64,000 bases of DNA from SZAS-18 sp038322235. Lineage in GTDB: Bacteria; Verrucomicrobiota; Verrucomicrobiia; Chthoniobacterales; SZAS-18. The DNA lies in assembly GCA_038322235.1 (NCBI GenBank), contig JBBQFQ010000002.1, positions 124,001-188,000 on the forward strand, read 5' to 3'. Position numbers and translations under genes: made by a program. Numbering within the stretch: the first letter of the stretch is position 1; the number at the start of each line of letters is the position of its first letter. The notes below the pieces were generated by a model. That model was given only the letters and a program-made list of their open reading frames with translations, was not told the origin of the DNA and made no database searches. Positions 40,092 to 49,030 of the stretch are shown piece by piece.

Positions 40092-40661
40092 TCAGTGGGT
40101 CAGCGCGGCGGGTCGAATCACGGTCGGGGCGGAGCCCTCGACGAACGAGAGAGCGTCCTCGATGAGCTGCACTGCCTCCGCCGGACCGGTCGCCAGATCC
40201 GCAAATTTCAGCAGATCGCACTGCGTCAGGAACCGCTGCAGGAGTGCGCCCTCCCGCTCGGAAAAAATCCGCTCGCCCGCCATCGCCTGCAGGAACTCCT
40301 CGGACGTTCTCCTGATCGTGGACACCCCGTAACGGGAACGGATGAAATGACGCAGGACGTCCGCACACTCGGCGCCGAAATCGCGCGCGCTCAGCGCCTC
40401 GACGCGCGCACGCAACGCCTCGAGTCGGGATCGCGCCACCCCCCGGGGATCCGGCGGGGGCGGCGGCGGCGCGGGCGGACGACGAACGAAGAGTCGCCAG
40501 GCGAACCAGAAGGCGGCCAGCGTGAGCAGAATTCCTCCCCCGAGCAGCAGCCAGTCCGTCCGGTCCATCGACTCCAGAAATGTCGGCATGACCGGTCCCG
40601 CGATGTCGCGGAGGGCCGGAGTCGCGGCCGGAGCCTGGGCAAGGAGAATCAGTGAAGGCAT
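40092..40661 (-). CDS. DUF4381-type membrane protein of the moxR operon
   Basis: A 189-residue protein with one membrane span (about residues 36-58, WLLLGGGILLTLAAFWFAW), a Pro-rich neck and a cytoplasmic helical domain containing FGAECADVLRHFIRSRYG and RFLTQCDLLKFADL. This is the DUF4381 arrangement seen between DUF58 and VWA genes in moxR operons. It starts nine bases after the DUF58 stop and ends ten bases before batA. Its biochemical role is unknown; an adaptor between the MoxR ATPase side and VWA proteins is plausible. Confidence 0.8.
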   Translation of the reverse strand: MPSLILLAQAPAATPALRDIAGPVMPTFLESMDRTDWLLLGGGILLTLAAFWFAWRLFVRRPPAPPPPPPDPRGVARSRLEALRARVEALSARDFGAECADVLRHFIRSRYGVSTIRRTSEEFLQAMAGERIFSEREGALLQRFLTQCDLLKFADLATGPAEAVQLIEDALSFVEGSAPTVIRPAALTH

Positions 40662-40669
40662 GGCTTGGC

Positions 40670-41557
40670 CTAGTGCGCGGCGATGCGCTTCTCCCGCCGG
40701 CGGAAGAAGTCCGCGAGCGCCGGAAGGTAATCCTCGCCCGTCCGGAGCGGAACCCGGTCGACGCGGGCTCGACGCAACAACGCGTCGAGCGCCTCGCGTC
40801 GGCGATGGACCCCGGCGCGATGCAAGGCGCGCGCGCGGGATGAGGAGGTATCGACCTCGATTTGCTCACCAGTTTCCGCGTCTTCGAGCACCACTCGACC
40901 GATGTCCGGGAGCTCATCCTCCGCGGGATCAGTGATCGGCAGGCTGATGAGATCATGCCTCCGGGCCGTCACCCCCAGCGAGCGCGCAAAGTCCGGCGCT
41001 TGAAAATCCGAGAGCAAAAAGACCACGGCGCGCCGGTGCACGAGATGATTCAAATGCTCGAGTGCACCCGCGAGGTCCGTCCCGCGACCGCGCGGTTCAC
41101 GGTAGAGCACCTCGCGCACGATCCGGAGGACGTGCGGCCGCCCTTTTCGCGGAGGCAGAAAGAGCTCGATCTGATCGCTGAAGAGCAGGAGGCCGACCTT
41201 GTCGTTGTTGCGCACGGCGCTGAACGCGAGGACGGCCGCCACCTCCGCGGCGAGGTCGCGCTTGCTCGCATCGGTGCTGCCGTACGCTCCGCTGGCGCTC
41301 ACGTCCACCACCACCATGACGGTGAGCTCGCGTTCCTCGACGAAACGTTTCACGTGCAATTCGCCCGTCCGCGCGGTGACGTTCCGATCGATGAAGCGCA
41401 CCTCGTCGTTGTCGGAGTAGCGCCGGACGTCCTCGAAGTTCATCCCGCGCCCCTTGAACACGGAATGATACTGCCCGCCGAAGGCGTTCTCGACGGAGCG
41501 TCTCGTCCGCAGCTCGAGGCGGCGGACCTTTTTCAGGATTTCGCGCGTGTCCGCCAT
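40670..41557 (-). CDS. DUF58 domain protein
   Basis: From ATG 41557 the 295-residue protein reads MADTREILKKVRRLELRTRR and has the DUF58 signature YSVFKGRGMNFEDVRRY-like stretch (VFKGRGMNFEDVRRYSDND) followed by a VWA-like part with VVDVSASG. DUF58 proteins are cytoplasmic partners of MoxR ATPases. The longer frame to 41671 overlaps moxR and is rejected. Gaps to moxR and to the DUF4381 gene are ten and eight bases, so the set is one transcript. Confidence 0.9.
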   Translation of the reverse strand: MADTREILKKVRRLELRTRRSVENAFGGQYHSVFKGRGMNFEDVRRYSDNDEVRFIDRNVTARTGELHVKRFVEERELTVMVVVDVSASGAYGSTDASKRDLAAEVAAVLAFSAVRNNDKVGLLLFSDQIELFLPPRKGRPHVLRIVREVLYREPRGRGTDLAGALEHLNHLVHRRAVVFLLSDFQAPDFARSLGVTARRHDLISLPITDPAEDELPDIGRVVLEDAETGEQIEVDTSSSRARALHRAGVHRRREALDALLRRARVDRVPLRTGEDYLPALADFFRRREKRIAAH

Positions 41558-41567
41558 TCTGCCCTCC

Positions 41568-42551
41568 TCACGGCACCGCGAGGCCGCTGAAAATGCGCCC
41601 GACGATGCCCTCGCTGGTGATCTCTTCCGCCTCGGCCTCGTAACTAACGAGGATGCGGTGCCGCAGGACATCGGGCCCGATGGTCTTCACATCCTGAGGC
41701 GTGACATACCCGCGTCCCTGCAGGAAGGCGTGGGCGCGGGCGGCGATCGTGAGATTGATGGTCGCGCGCGGGCTGGCGCCGCAGCGGATCAGGCCGTCCA
41801 GCTTCAGCTTATACGCAGCCGGATCACGGGTCGCGAATACGATGTCCACGATGTAGTCCTTCACGCGATCATCCACGTAGATGGAGTTCACGACGTCACG
41901 GGCCGCAATGATGTCCTCCGGCGCCACGACGCCTGAGACGCTCGGAAGTTTCGCCGAGGTCCCCATCAGATCGAGGATCGTGCGTTCCTCAGCCCGCGAG
42001 GGGTAGGTCACGTTCAGCTTCAACATGAAACGGTCGAGCTGGGCCTCGGGGAGCTGATAGGTCCCTTCCTGATCCAGCGGATTCTGCGTCGCGAGGACGA
42101 GAAAAGGGTCCGGCAGGGGAAAGGTTTTTTCGCCGATCGTGACCTGGCGCTCCTGCATCGCCTCGAGCAGCGCGCTTTGCACCTTGGCCGGGGCGCGATT
42201 GATTTCGTCGGCCAGCACGAGATTGCTGAAGATGGGCCCGAGCTTGGTCTGGAAGTCACCGTCCTTCGGGTTGAAGACGAGCGTCCCGATCAAATCCGCG
42301 GGCAGCAGATCGGGCGTAAATTGCACGCGGGCAAAGCCGGTGCGAATCGCGCCGGCGAGCGTCTTGACCGCGAGCGTCTTCGCGAGTCCCGGCACGCCCT
42401 CAAGCAACAGATGCCCATTCGCGAGCAGGCCGAGCAAGAGCCGATCGAGGAGGTATTTCTGGCCGACGATGACACGCCCCAATTCCTCCTGCAGCGGGAC
42501 GATCCATTTTCCGGTTTCCTGAACGGCTTGCGTGATTTCCTGGGTCGACAT
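41568..42551 (-). CDS. MoxR family AAA+ ATPase
   Basis: A 327-residue MoxR-type chaperone ATPase with Walker A in LLEGVPGLAKT, Walker B in LVLADEINRAPAKVQ, sensor 1 in VLATQNPLDQEG and the sensor 2/lid region TINLTIAARAHAFLQG. MoxR proteins act with VWA proteins in maturation of complexes and in stress responses; the substrate here is unknown. First gene of moxR-DUF58-DUF4381-batA. Confidence 0.95.
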   Translation of the reverse strand: MSTQEITQAVQETGKWIVPLQEELGRVIVGQKYLLDRLLLGLLANGHLLLEGVPGLAKTLAVKTLAGAIRTGFARVQFTPDLLPADLIGTLVFNPKDGDFQTKLGPIFSNLVLADEINRAPAKVQSALLEAMQERQVTIGEKTFPLPDPFLVLATQNPLDQEGTYQLPEAQLDRFMLKLNVTYPSRAEERTILDLMGTSAKLPSVSGVVAPEDIIAARDVVNSIYVDDRVKDYIVDIVFATRDPAAYKLKLDGLIRCGASPRATINLTIAARAHAFLQGRGYVTPQDVKTIGPDVLRHRILVSYEAEAEEITSEGIVGRIFSGLAVP

Positions 42552-42694
42552 GGGTTGGGATCAGACAAAAGGGTCGGACGAGCGTTCGCGCAGATGACGC
42601 GCCTCGGACCATTTCGCAATGGTCGAGTGCGCCCGCGGGCCAGAATGATCAGACCAACCCGGCCGATTGCGCAACTTTCCCGCGTGTCGGCGCG

Positions 42695-43507
42695 CTACTG
42701 CCCGCCCGCGGACGAGCGGGAACCGGGACGCAAGGGCGAACCCACCGCGTACTCCACCAGCAGGATCCCGCCATCCGCCGGCCGCCGAAGCGTGTCGACC
42801 CAGTAGACCGTACAGCCGGAGTTCTGAAAGATCGGCGCGAGGTTTTGGCCGCTGCTTTCCATGCCGTGGGCGATGGCAACCTTGGTCGCGCGCATGTTCG
42901 CGGTGCTCGTGCGAAACAGCACGTGGGTGTCGCCTATGATCAACAATTGGAGCTGAAACGGAGGCCCGCCGAGATCCTGAAGGTTGGCGGCTTCGTTCTG
43001 CCGCACCGCGACCTCGAAACGCATCGGAAGCGTGGGATCGTTCAGCTCGCGCGAGGTGAAGCGCGTCGACGCGGACGCGCCTGCCACCCCGGATGGAGGC
43101 GCCGACGGTACCGAACTCTTCGCGCGGCCATTTTCCATTTCGTAGCGCATCCGCCGTTCCAGAATGCCGCGCTGGACCTCGAGGAGCGCCTTTCGCTGGG
43201 CGAGCTCGACCATTTCCCGGCGGGCGATTTCGGCCTCCTCCGCCCGTTCCGGATCGAAAAAGTACTTCCTTCGATAGAACTCGGGCATGATGCCGTAGGG
43301 AACGCGCGCGATTCCCCCGAGGTGCTCGACGGAAAACTCCGCCCCATCGAACTTCAGGATGCGCGTCTGTTCGAGGATGTCCCCAGCGCGATTGCGGATC
43401 GGCTCCCGGGGAGGCGGCGGCGCGGCAAGGTCGCCCGCGGGGCCCGCGGGCGCGAGACCGGCCGCCAGGCAAATCGCCGCCATCCCCATCCGGAGCGTGC
43501 TTCGCAT
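42695..43507 (-). CDS. Exported protein of unknown function
   Basis: ATG 43507 gives a 270-residue protein with a signal peptide (MRSTLRMGMAAICLAAGLA). A Pro-rich stretch follows, then RILKFDGAEFSVEHLGG, RVPYGIMPEFYRRKYFF, an alpha-helical charged segment of about 45 residues (coiled coil likely) and a C-terminal beta-rich half with LLIIGDTHVLFR and CTVYWVDTL. I recognise no family. It stands 143 bases upstream of moxR on the same strand, and runs divergently from tatC. The long frame to 43597 upstream of the signal is not used. Confidence 0.65.
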   Translation of the reverse strand: MRSTLRMGMAAICLAAGLAPAGPAGDLAAPPPPREPIRNRAGDILEQTRILKFDGAEFSVEHLGGIARVPYGIMPEFYRRKYFFDPERAEEAEIARREMVELAQRKALLEVQRGILERRMRYEMENGRAKSSVPSAPPSGVAGASASTRFTSRELNDPTLPMRFEVAVRQNEAANLQDLGGPPFQLQLLIIGDTHVLFRTSTANMRATKVAIAHGMESSGQNLAPIFQNSGCTVYWVDTLRRPADGGILLVEYAVGSPLRPGSRSSAGGQ

Positions 43508-43638
43508 CTTCACGCGAGAATTAGAGCCGGAACGCCGCGCCGGCGCGAACGAAATCTCGGCGGGAGTCTGTGAGCTTCCGCTGCCCGGACGCGACAAATC
43601 GTGTCTATTGGGGTTCCTTCCCGACCGCCAGCGCGCCG

Positions 43639-44550
43639 ATGATCCTGAAAAACCTCTTTCGATTTCGTGAAAAGGCCGCTGGCCGGGTCAGCCAGCCTGA
43701 GGCGGTAAAACCATTCCTCGAGCATCTCGAAGATCTCCGCTGGATGATCGTGAAGATGGCCGTGGCGCTCTCGATCGCGATGATCTTCGGGTTCGTCTTC
43801 CGGCAGGAGTTGATGAGTTTCTGCCAGGGCCCGCTCCATAAAGTCCCGGGCGATTTCGCAAAGAACCTGACGGCGCTCGGCGTGGCGGATTCCTTCACGA
43901 TCACGTTCTCTCTCGCCTTCTACGCGGGCATCGTCATCGCGTTCCCCTTCCTGCTCTATTTTTTTGCGCAGTTCGTTCTCCCCGCGCTGACCCATCAGGA
44001 GAAAAAGTACGTCTACCCCGCCGTCGGCGTGGCCTTTCTGCTCTTCATGATTGGCGTCGTCATGGCCTTTGGCTGGATCCTGCCCACCACGCTCATTTTT
44101 CTCGCCGAGGATGCCGCCAAGATGGGACTCAAGCCCTTGTGGACCGTGCGGGAGTATTTCTCGTTCGTCACGCAGTTCACCCTCGCCTTCGGCCTGTCGT
44201 TCGAGTTGCCGGTCGTCGTGCTCGCGCTCGTGAAGATGGGGTTCCTTAGCTACGCCACGCTCAGCCGGACCCGTTCGTACGCGCTCATCATCATTTTGTT
44301 CATCGCGGCCATCATCGCGCCGACCCCCGACCTGTTCACGTGGGGCATGCTGAGTGCGCCGCTGCTTACCCTCTACGAGGCGTGCATCTGGATCGCGTGG
44401 TACATCGAGCGCCGCGACCGGAAGCGGGAGGAAGCGGAGGCTGCTCTCCGGGCGAAGGAAGACCGCGAGCGAGCGATGCGTGAGCAGCAGCGACAGGCTG
44501 CCCTGCCGGCCCCGGTGATCGAACCGTTTAATCACGACGACCCGCGCTGA
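43639..44550 (+). CDS. tatC: TatC, twin-arginine translocase core subunit
   Basis: From ATG 43639 the 303-residue protein has the TatC hallmarks: PFLEHLEDLRWMIVK at the start of TM1, six membrane segments, a periplasmic SFTITFSLAFYAG and the TM3-4 region LYFFAQFVLPALTHQEKKY. The FGLSFELPVVV motif, with its conserved Glu, is present. The C-terminal tail of about 50 residues is highly charged (RRDRKREEAEAALRAKED) and longer than in E. coli TatC. It recognises the RR signal and recruits TatA and TatB; tatA and tatB are not in this window. Confidence 0.95.
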   Translation: MILKNLFRFREKAAGRVSQPEAVKPFLEHLEDLRWMIVKMAVALSIAMIFGFVFRQELMSFCQGPLHKVPGDFAKNLTALGVADSFTITFSLAFYAGIVIAFPFLLYFFAQFVLPALTHQEKKYVYPAVGVAFLLFMIGVVMAFGWILPTTLIFLAEDAAKMGLKPLWTVREYFSFVTQFTLAFGLSFELPVVVLALVKMGFLSYATLSRTRSYALIIILFIAAIIAPTPDLFTWGMLSAPLLTLYEACIWIAWYIERRDRKREEAEAALRAKEDRERAMREQQRQAALPAPVIEPFNHDDPR

Positions 44551-44575
44551 TTCATTCCTCCCTTTTGCATCGCCG

Positions 44576-44941
44576 ATGGACGCGCCTGATCTCAACCAGA
44601 CTGCCCCCCGCTCGCCGTGGATCGCGCTGGGCGGCTTCACGATCGCGGCGCGGGTGGTGGATAGATGCCGCGCGACGGTCGCCGGCACGAACGGGGAATA
44701 TCACTACAATTGCCCGATCGATCGAACATTCCTCGCGTTCACGGGCCTCGGCGCCGACGAACTGAAATCATTTGTCGCCACCGGCGCGGATGACGCGGCC
44801 GTCGGCACCTGGATCAGCGAGCACGCCCGGATTCAAAACCCCGTGGCGAAGTTCGCTTGGTCGACGCTTTGCCGCCTCTATCCGATGTTCCTGCTCATGC
44901 AGCTCGACGACTGGATCCACGTCTGGCGGCGCCGTCGCTGA
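44576..44941 (+). CDS. DUF5069 domain protein
   Basis: A small 121-residue protein with RVVDRCRATVAGTNGEY, YNCPIDRTFLAFTGL and AVGTWISEHAR, matching the DUF5069 pattern (LPR-type start, aG..geY, cplD, W). DUF5069 proteins are common in PVC genomes and of unknown function. It begins 26 bases after tatC on the same strand and ends six bases before the convergent sdhB stop. Confidence 0.8.
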   Translation: MDAPDLNQTAPRSPWIALGGFTIAARVVDRCRATVAGTNGEYHYNCPIDRTFLAFTGLGADELKSFVATGADDAAVGTWISEHARIQNPVAKFAWSTLCRLYPMFLLMQLDDWIHVWRRRR

Positions 44942-44947
44942 GCCGGG

Positions 44948-45706
44948 TTAGTTGGTCCCCAGCAAATCCTTCGCGCTGGCGAGCGCGAAATCGCGATTCA
45001 TCCGGGCGATATAGCTGGCACTGATTTCCTTCGGACAGACCGCCTCGCACTCGTATTGATTCGTGCAGTTGCCGAAGCCCTCGGCGTCGTGCTGGCGGAT
45101 CATCTTGAGCGCGCGGGTGCTGCGCTCCGCCTGGCCCTGCGGGAGGTAGCCGAGGTGCCCGATCTTCGCGGACATGAAGAGCATGGCCGAGGCGTTGCGG
45201 CACGCGGCGACGCAAGCTCCGCAGCCAATGCACTGCGCGGCGTCCATCGCGAGATCCGCATTCGCTTTCGGCACCGGCAGGGCGTTCGCGTCCGGGGCGC
45301 CACCCGTGCGCACGGAGACGTAGCCGCCCGCCTGGATGATGCGGTCAAAGGCGGCCCGATCGACGATGAGATCCCGCTGCACCGGGAAGGCCTTCGCCCG
45401 CCACGGTTCGATAAAGATCGAGTCGCCGTCCTTGAAATACCGCATGTGGAGCTGGCAGACGGTCGTGCCCTTGTGGCCGCCGTGAGGAAGGCCGTTGATC
45501 ACCATCGAGCAGGTGCCGCAGATTCCCTCGCGACAATCAGACGCGAACGCGATCGGCTCCTGTCCCTTCTCGATCAGGTCATCGTTCACGATGTCGAGCA
45601 TCTCGAGGAACGAGGCCGCGGGAGGAATGTTCTTCGCTTCGTAGGTCTCGAGGCGACCCTGTGATTTCGCATCTTTTTGGCGCCAGACTTTGAGGGTCAG
45701 ATTCAT
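44948..45706 (-). CDS. sdhB: SdhB/FrdB, succinate dehydrogenase iron-sulfur subunit
   Basis: ATG 45706 gives MNLTLKVWRQKDAKSQ, a 252-residue subunit. The 2Fe-2S site is in CREGICGTCSMVING; the 4Fe-4S and 3Fe-4S sites are in CIGCGACVAACRN and CTNQYECEAVCPKEI. It passes electrons from the flavoprotein to the membrane quinone site. Third gene of sdhC-sdhA-sdhB, 49 bases after sdhA. An in-frame extension to 45874 overlaps sdhA and is not conserved. Confidence 0.95.
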   Translation of the reverse strand: MNLTLKVWRQKDAKSQGRLETYEAKNIPPAASFLEMLDIVNDDLIEKGQEPIAFASDCREGICGTCSMVINGLPHGGHKGTTVCQLHMRYFKDGDSIFIEPWRAKAFPVQRDLIVDRAAFDRIIQAGGYVSVRTGGAPDANALPVPKANADLAMDAAQCIGCGACVAACRNASAMLFMSAKIGHLGYLPQGQAERSTRALKMIRQHDAEGFGNCTNQYECEAVCPKEISASYIARMNRDFALASAKDLLGTN

Positions 45707-45755
45707 CAGTTTGGAGATGGGGGATGGGAGGCGGGAAACGCGGGAAGGAAGGTCA

Positions 45756-47729
45756 TCACTTGTAGTTCCGCACCGCGAGGTGGGCCTTGGTGAAGGAAAG
45801 CTGCTCCTTATGGAGATACGGGCGCACGCCCTCGCCCTTGTATTCCCAAGCCGAGACGTAGGCGTAGTGCTCATCGTCCCGCGTCGCCTCGCCGTCCTCG
45901 GTCTGGTACTCCTCGCGGAAATGAGCCCCGCAGGACTCCTCGCGGTCGAGCGCGTCGGTGCACATGAGTTCCGCGAAGTCGAGATAATCGCCGACCCGGT
46001 TCGCGATCTCGAGGGCCTGATTCACGCCGCCGACCTCGCCGGGGACATTCAGGTTTTTCCAAAATTCCTCGCGCAGCTCCGGGATCCGTTGGAGGGCCGT
46101 CTGGAGTCCATCGCGATTGCGGGTCATGCCGCACTTATCCCAGACGAGCAGGCCGAGCTCGCGGTGGAAGGAACTCGGCGTGCGCTTCCCTTTGATCGAG
46201 AGCAGCTGCTTCAGCCTCGCGACGCTCGCCTCCTTTGTGCCGCGCACTTCCGGATGATCCGCCGCGGGTAGCCGTTTCCCTCCTTCGCTCGAGAGATAGA
46301 CCCCGATCGTGTAGGGCAGCACGAAATAACCGTCCGCCAATCCCTGCATGAGCGCACTCGCCCCGAGCCGGTTCGCGCCGTGATCCGAGAAGTTTGCCTC
46401 GCCAATCACGTGCAGGCCGGGGACGTTCGACATCAGATTGTAGTCCACCCACAGCCCGCCCATCGTGTAGTGCACGGCGGGGAAGATGCGCATCGGACGC
46501 TGATACGCGTTCTCCCCGGTGATCTTTTCGTACATGTCGAAAAGGTTCCCGTAGCGCTCGCGAATGGTGCCCTCACCCAGGCGGTTGATGGAGTCCGCGA
46601 AATCGAGGTAGACGCCGAGTCCGGAGTCGCCGATCCCCCGGCCATCATCGCAGGCCTCCTTGGCGGCCCGCGAAGAAATGTCGCGAGGCGCGAGGTTGCC
46701 GTAGCTGGGGTATTTCCGCTCGAGGTAGTAGTCGCGCTCGTCGTCCGGGATCTCCGTGGGCGCGCGCTTGTCGCCCCGCTTCTTCGGCGCCCAAACGCGC
46801 CCGTCATTGCGGAGCGACTCCGACATGAGCGTCAGCTTCGACTGATAATCGCCACTCACGGGGATGCAGGTGGGATGGATCTGCGTGAAGCAGGGATTCG
46901 CGAAAAGCGCGCCCTTTTTGTGCGCCCGGTACGTCGCGGTGACGTTGCATCCCCGCGCGTTTGTCGAGAGATAGAAGACGTTGCCATAGCCGCCCGTCGC
47001 GAGCACCACCGTATGCGCCAGATGCGTGCTCACTTCGCCGGTGTAGAGATCGCGCACGACGATCCCCTTCGCATGGCCATCGATCATGATGAGATCGAGC
47101 ATTTCGCAGTGCGCATACATCTCCACCCCGCCGGCCTTGATCTGTGCGGACAAGGCCTGATACGAGCCGAGCATCAGCTGCTGACCCGTCTGACCGCGCG
47201 CGTAAAAGGTGCGGGAGACCTGAGCGCCGCCGAAGGACCGGTTCGCGAGCAGACCACCGTACTCGCGGGCGAACGGCACGCCTTGGGCCACGCACTGGTC
47301 GATGATGTTCCGGCTCACCATCGCGAGCCGGTAGACATTTGCCTCGCGGGAGCGGAAATCGCCGCCCTTGATCGTGTCGGAGAACAGTCGGTCCACGGAA
47401 TCACCGTCGTTCTGATAGTTCTTCGCGGCATTGATGCCGCCCTGCGCCGCGATGGAATGCGCCCGGCGCGGGCTGTCCTGATAGCAGAAGCATTTCACCT
47501 GATACCCCAACTCGGCGAGCGAGGCGGCGGCCGATCCGCCGGCCAGGCCACTACCCACGACGATAACCTGGAACTTCCGTTTGTTCGCCGGATTGATGAG
47601 TTTCACATCCGACTTGTATTGATCCCAGAGCCCCTCGACGGCGCCCGACGGTACCTTGCCGTCGAGGACGCCCGTGGCAGCGCCGTTCTGTTTGGTTTTC
47701 GTGGGATCGGGAGCGAGGGTCGTGCTCAT
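45756..47729 (-). CDS. sdhA: SdhA/FrdA, succinate dehydrogenase flavoprotein subunit
   Basis: The 657-residue flavoprotein begins, after a 50-residue leader segment, with the FAD-binding VIVVGSGLAGGSAAASL. The FAD-attachment region RRAHSIAAQGGINAAKN is present and the active-site region reads GANRLGASALMQGLADGYF. The length and the ordering C-A-B fit the b558-type enzymes of Bacteroidetes, epsilonproteobacteria and Verrucomicrobia rather than the four-subunit E. coli type. Oxidises succinate in the TCA cycle or runs in reverse as fumarate reductase. Confidence 0.96.
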   Translation of the reverse strand: MSTTLAPDPTKTKQNGAATGVLDGKVPSGAVEGLWDQYKSDVKLINPANKRKFQVIVVGSGLAGGSAAASLAELGYQVKCFCYQDSPRRAHSIAAQGGINAAKNYQNDGDSVDRLFSDTIKGGDFRSREANVYRLAMVSRNIIDQCVAQGVPFAREYGGLLANRSFGGAQVSRTFYARGQTGQQLMLGSYQALSAQIKAGGVEMYAHCEMLDLIMIDGHAKGIVVRDLYTGEVSTHLAHTVVLATGGYGNVFYLSTNARGCNVTATYRAHKKGALFANPCFTQIHPTCIPVSGDYQSKLTLMSESLRNDGRVWAPKKRGDKRAPTEIPDDERDYYLERKYPSYGNLAPRDISSRAAKEACDDGRGIGDSGLGVYLDFADSINRLGEGTIRERYGNLFDMYEKITGENAYQRPMRIFPAVHYTMGGLWVDYNLMSNVPGLHVIGEANFSDHGANRLGASALMQGLADGYFVLPYTIGVYLSSEGGKRLPAADHPEVRGTKEASVARLKQLLSIKGKRTPSSFHRELGLLVWDKCGMTRNRDGLQTALQRIPELREEFWKNLNVPGEVGGVNQALEIANRVGDYLDFAELMCTDALDREESCGAHFREEYQTEDGEATRDDEHYAYVSAWEYKGEGVRPYLHKEQLSFTKAHLAVRNYK

Positions 47730-47769
47730 GAGCTGGAAGGGAGAAGGCTGAGGGGAGCGGGTGATCCGG

Positions 47770-48477
47770 CTATTTCCGAAGGCCGAAGAAGATGGCGAGA
47801 ACGATCGCCGCGTTGCCGAGGAAGAGGAACCAGCCCAGCGCGATGCTCAGGGCGTTGAGCAGAGGGGCCAGCCGGTTCGTCCGCAACCCGAGCGTCTGGA
47901 AGACGCTCTGGAATCCGTGGCTCACGTGCATGCAAAGCAACCCCATCGCGATGAGGTAAAAAATGGAGACGAGCGGATTCTGGAATCCGCCGATCACCAT
48001 CCGGTAAACATCGTGCCGTCCGAGCGGGTCGAGGACGCTGATATCCTTCGTTGGGATCACGCCGACCGTGAAGTGCAGGATGTGGAAAATCGCGAACGAG
48101 AGCAGCGTCAGTCCGCTGATGATCATGGTGACCGAAGCTTTGCTGGCTCGCTGCGTGCGCTCCACGGCATAACGTTCCGGCCGGGCTTCCGAGCTCCGCT
48201 GCCGGAGCTGGATCGTGTTCACCACATGGAGGGCGAAGATGGCGAGGAGCCCGAGGCGGATGGCCCACAATCCCGGCCCGAGCGCCTGCAATTTGTAGGC
48301 GTAGGTATTGATCCAGTCGGGCGGCAGGAAAATCTGCAGATTCCCGAGGAGATGGCCGACGACAAATCCCACCAGACCGAGTCCAGTCAGCGCCACGACC
48401 CACTTTTTCCCGATCGTCGAGTGGTAGAAAGCGGCGAACGGCGAAATCCGATTTGGCGCAGCGGCAGCAGTGCTCAT
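47770..48477 (-). CDS. sdhC: SdhC, succinate dehydrogenase cytochrome b558 subunit
   Basis: A 235-residue membrane subunit with five hydrophobic segments and His residues in VGHLLGNLQIF, ALHVVNTIQL, ILHFTVGVIP and HVSHGFQSVFQ that can ligate the two b hemes. TIGR02046-type cytochrome b (single-subunit anchor) as in Bacillus and Wolinella types. First gene of the operon; sdhA starts 40 bases downstream. Confidence 0.95.
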   Translation of the reverse strand: MSTAAAAPNRISPFAAFYHSTIGKKWVVALTGLGLVGFVVGHLLGNLQIFLPPDWINTYAYKLQALGPGLWAIRLGLLAIFALHVVNTIQLRQRSSEARPERYAVERTQRASKASVTMIISGLTLLSFAIFHILHFTVGVIPTKDISVLDPLGRHDVYRMVIGGFQNPLVSIFYLIAMGLLCMHVSHGFQSVFQTLGLRTNRLAPLLNALSIALGWFLFLGNAAIVLAIFFGLRK

Positions 48478-48608
48478 AGACGAGGGGGATGGGACTCAGC
48501 GGACGGGGAGCGCGGAGGGAAACGAATCCACGTACCGAAGGAAGTATTAGATTTTCTAATGACCGTCAATCTCCCGTCGCGGCAAATATTTCACGCAGCC
48601 AGCGTCTC

Positions 48609-48977
48609 TCAGGGGAACTCCGCCGGGGAAAAACCCAGCTCCACGATGGAGCAAAGCGGGCGGACCCGGAGGTTTTTCGCCCGGAGCGCGGCGATGACTT
48701 CTGGAGCATCCGCACCCGGATTCACCCAGACCTCCTGCGGAGCGACGCGCGCGATTTCGTCCACGAGGCCCAGCGTGACCCGCGGCGGGAGATAGATGCT
48801 CAGGACGTCCCCGCCGGGCGTCAGGGCGGCCAGACTGGAGCGGGCCTCCCAGCGATCGACGCGGCCCGCGGTGGGATGCACTGGGACCACCTCCCACCCG
48901 GCGCGGGTGAAGGCGCGCACGGCCTTGTTGCCAAACTTGGCGTGGTCTTCGGAAGCGCCCAGAACGATGGCTCTCAT
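48609..48977 (-). CDS. CoA-binding domain protein
   Basis: From ATG 48977 the 122-residue protein is a single CoA-binding (Rossmann-like) domain: VLGASEDHAKFGNKAVRAF, WEVVPVHPTAGRVD, DVLSIYLPPR and VWVNPGADAPEV resemble the succinyl-CoA synthetase alpha N-domain found alone in YccU-type proteins. Ligand and role are not known. It follows prfA by 53 bases on the same strand; the extension to 49013 is weaker. Confidence 0.85.
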   Translation of the reverse strand: MRAIVLGASEDHAKFGNKAVRAFTRAGWEVVPVHPTAGRVDRWEARSSLAALTPGGDVLSIYLPPRVTLGLVDEIARVAPQEVWVNPGADAPEVIAALRAKNLRVRPLCSIVELGFSPAEFP

Positions 48978-49030
48978 GATCCGGCAGGGTCGCGCCACAC
49001 ATCGCCCGCGCAAGCCGGACGGCGGGTCGA

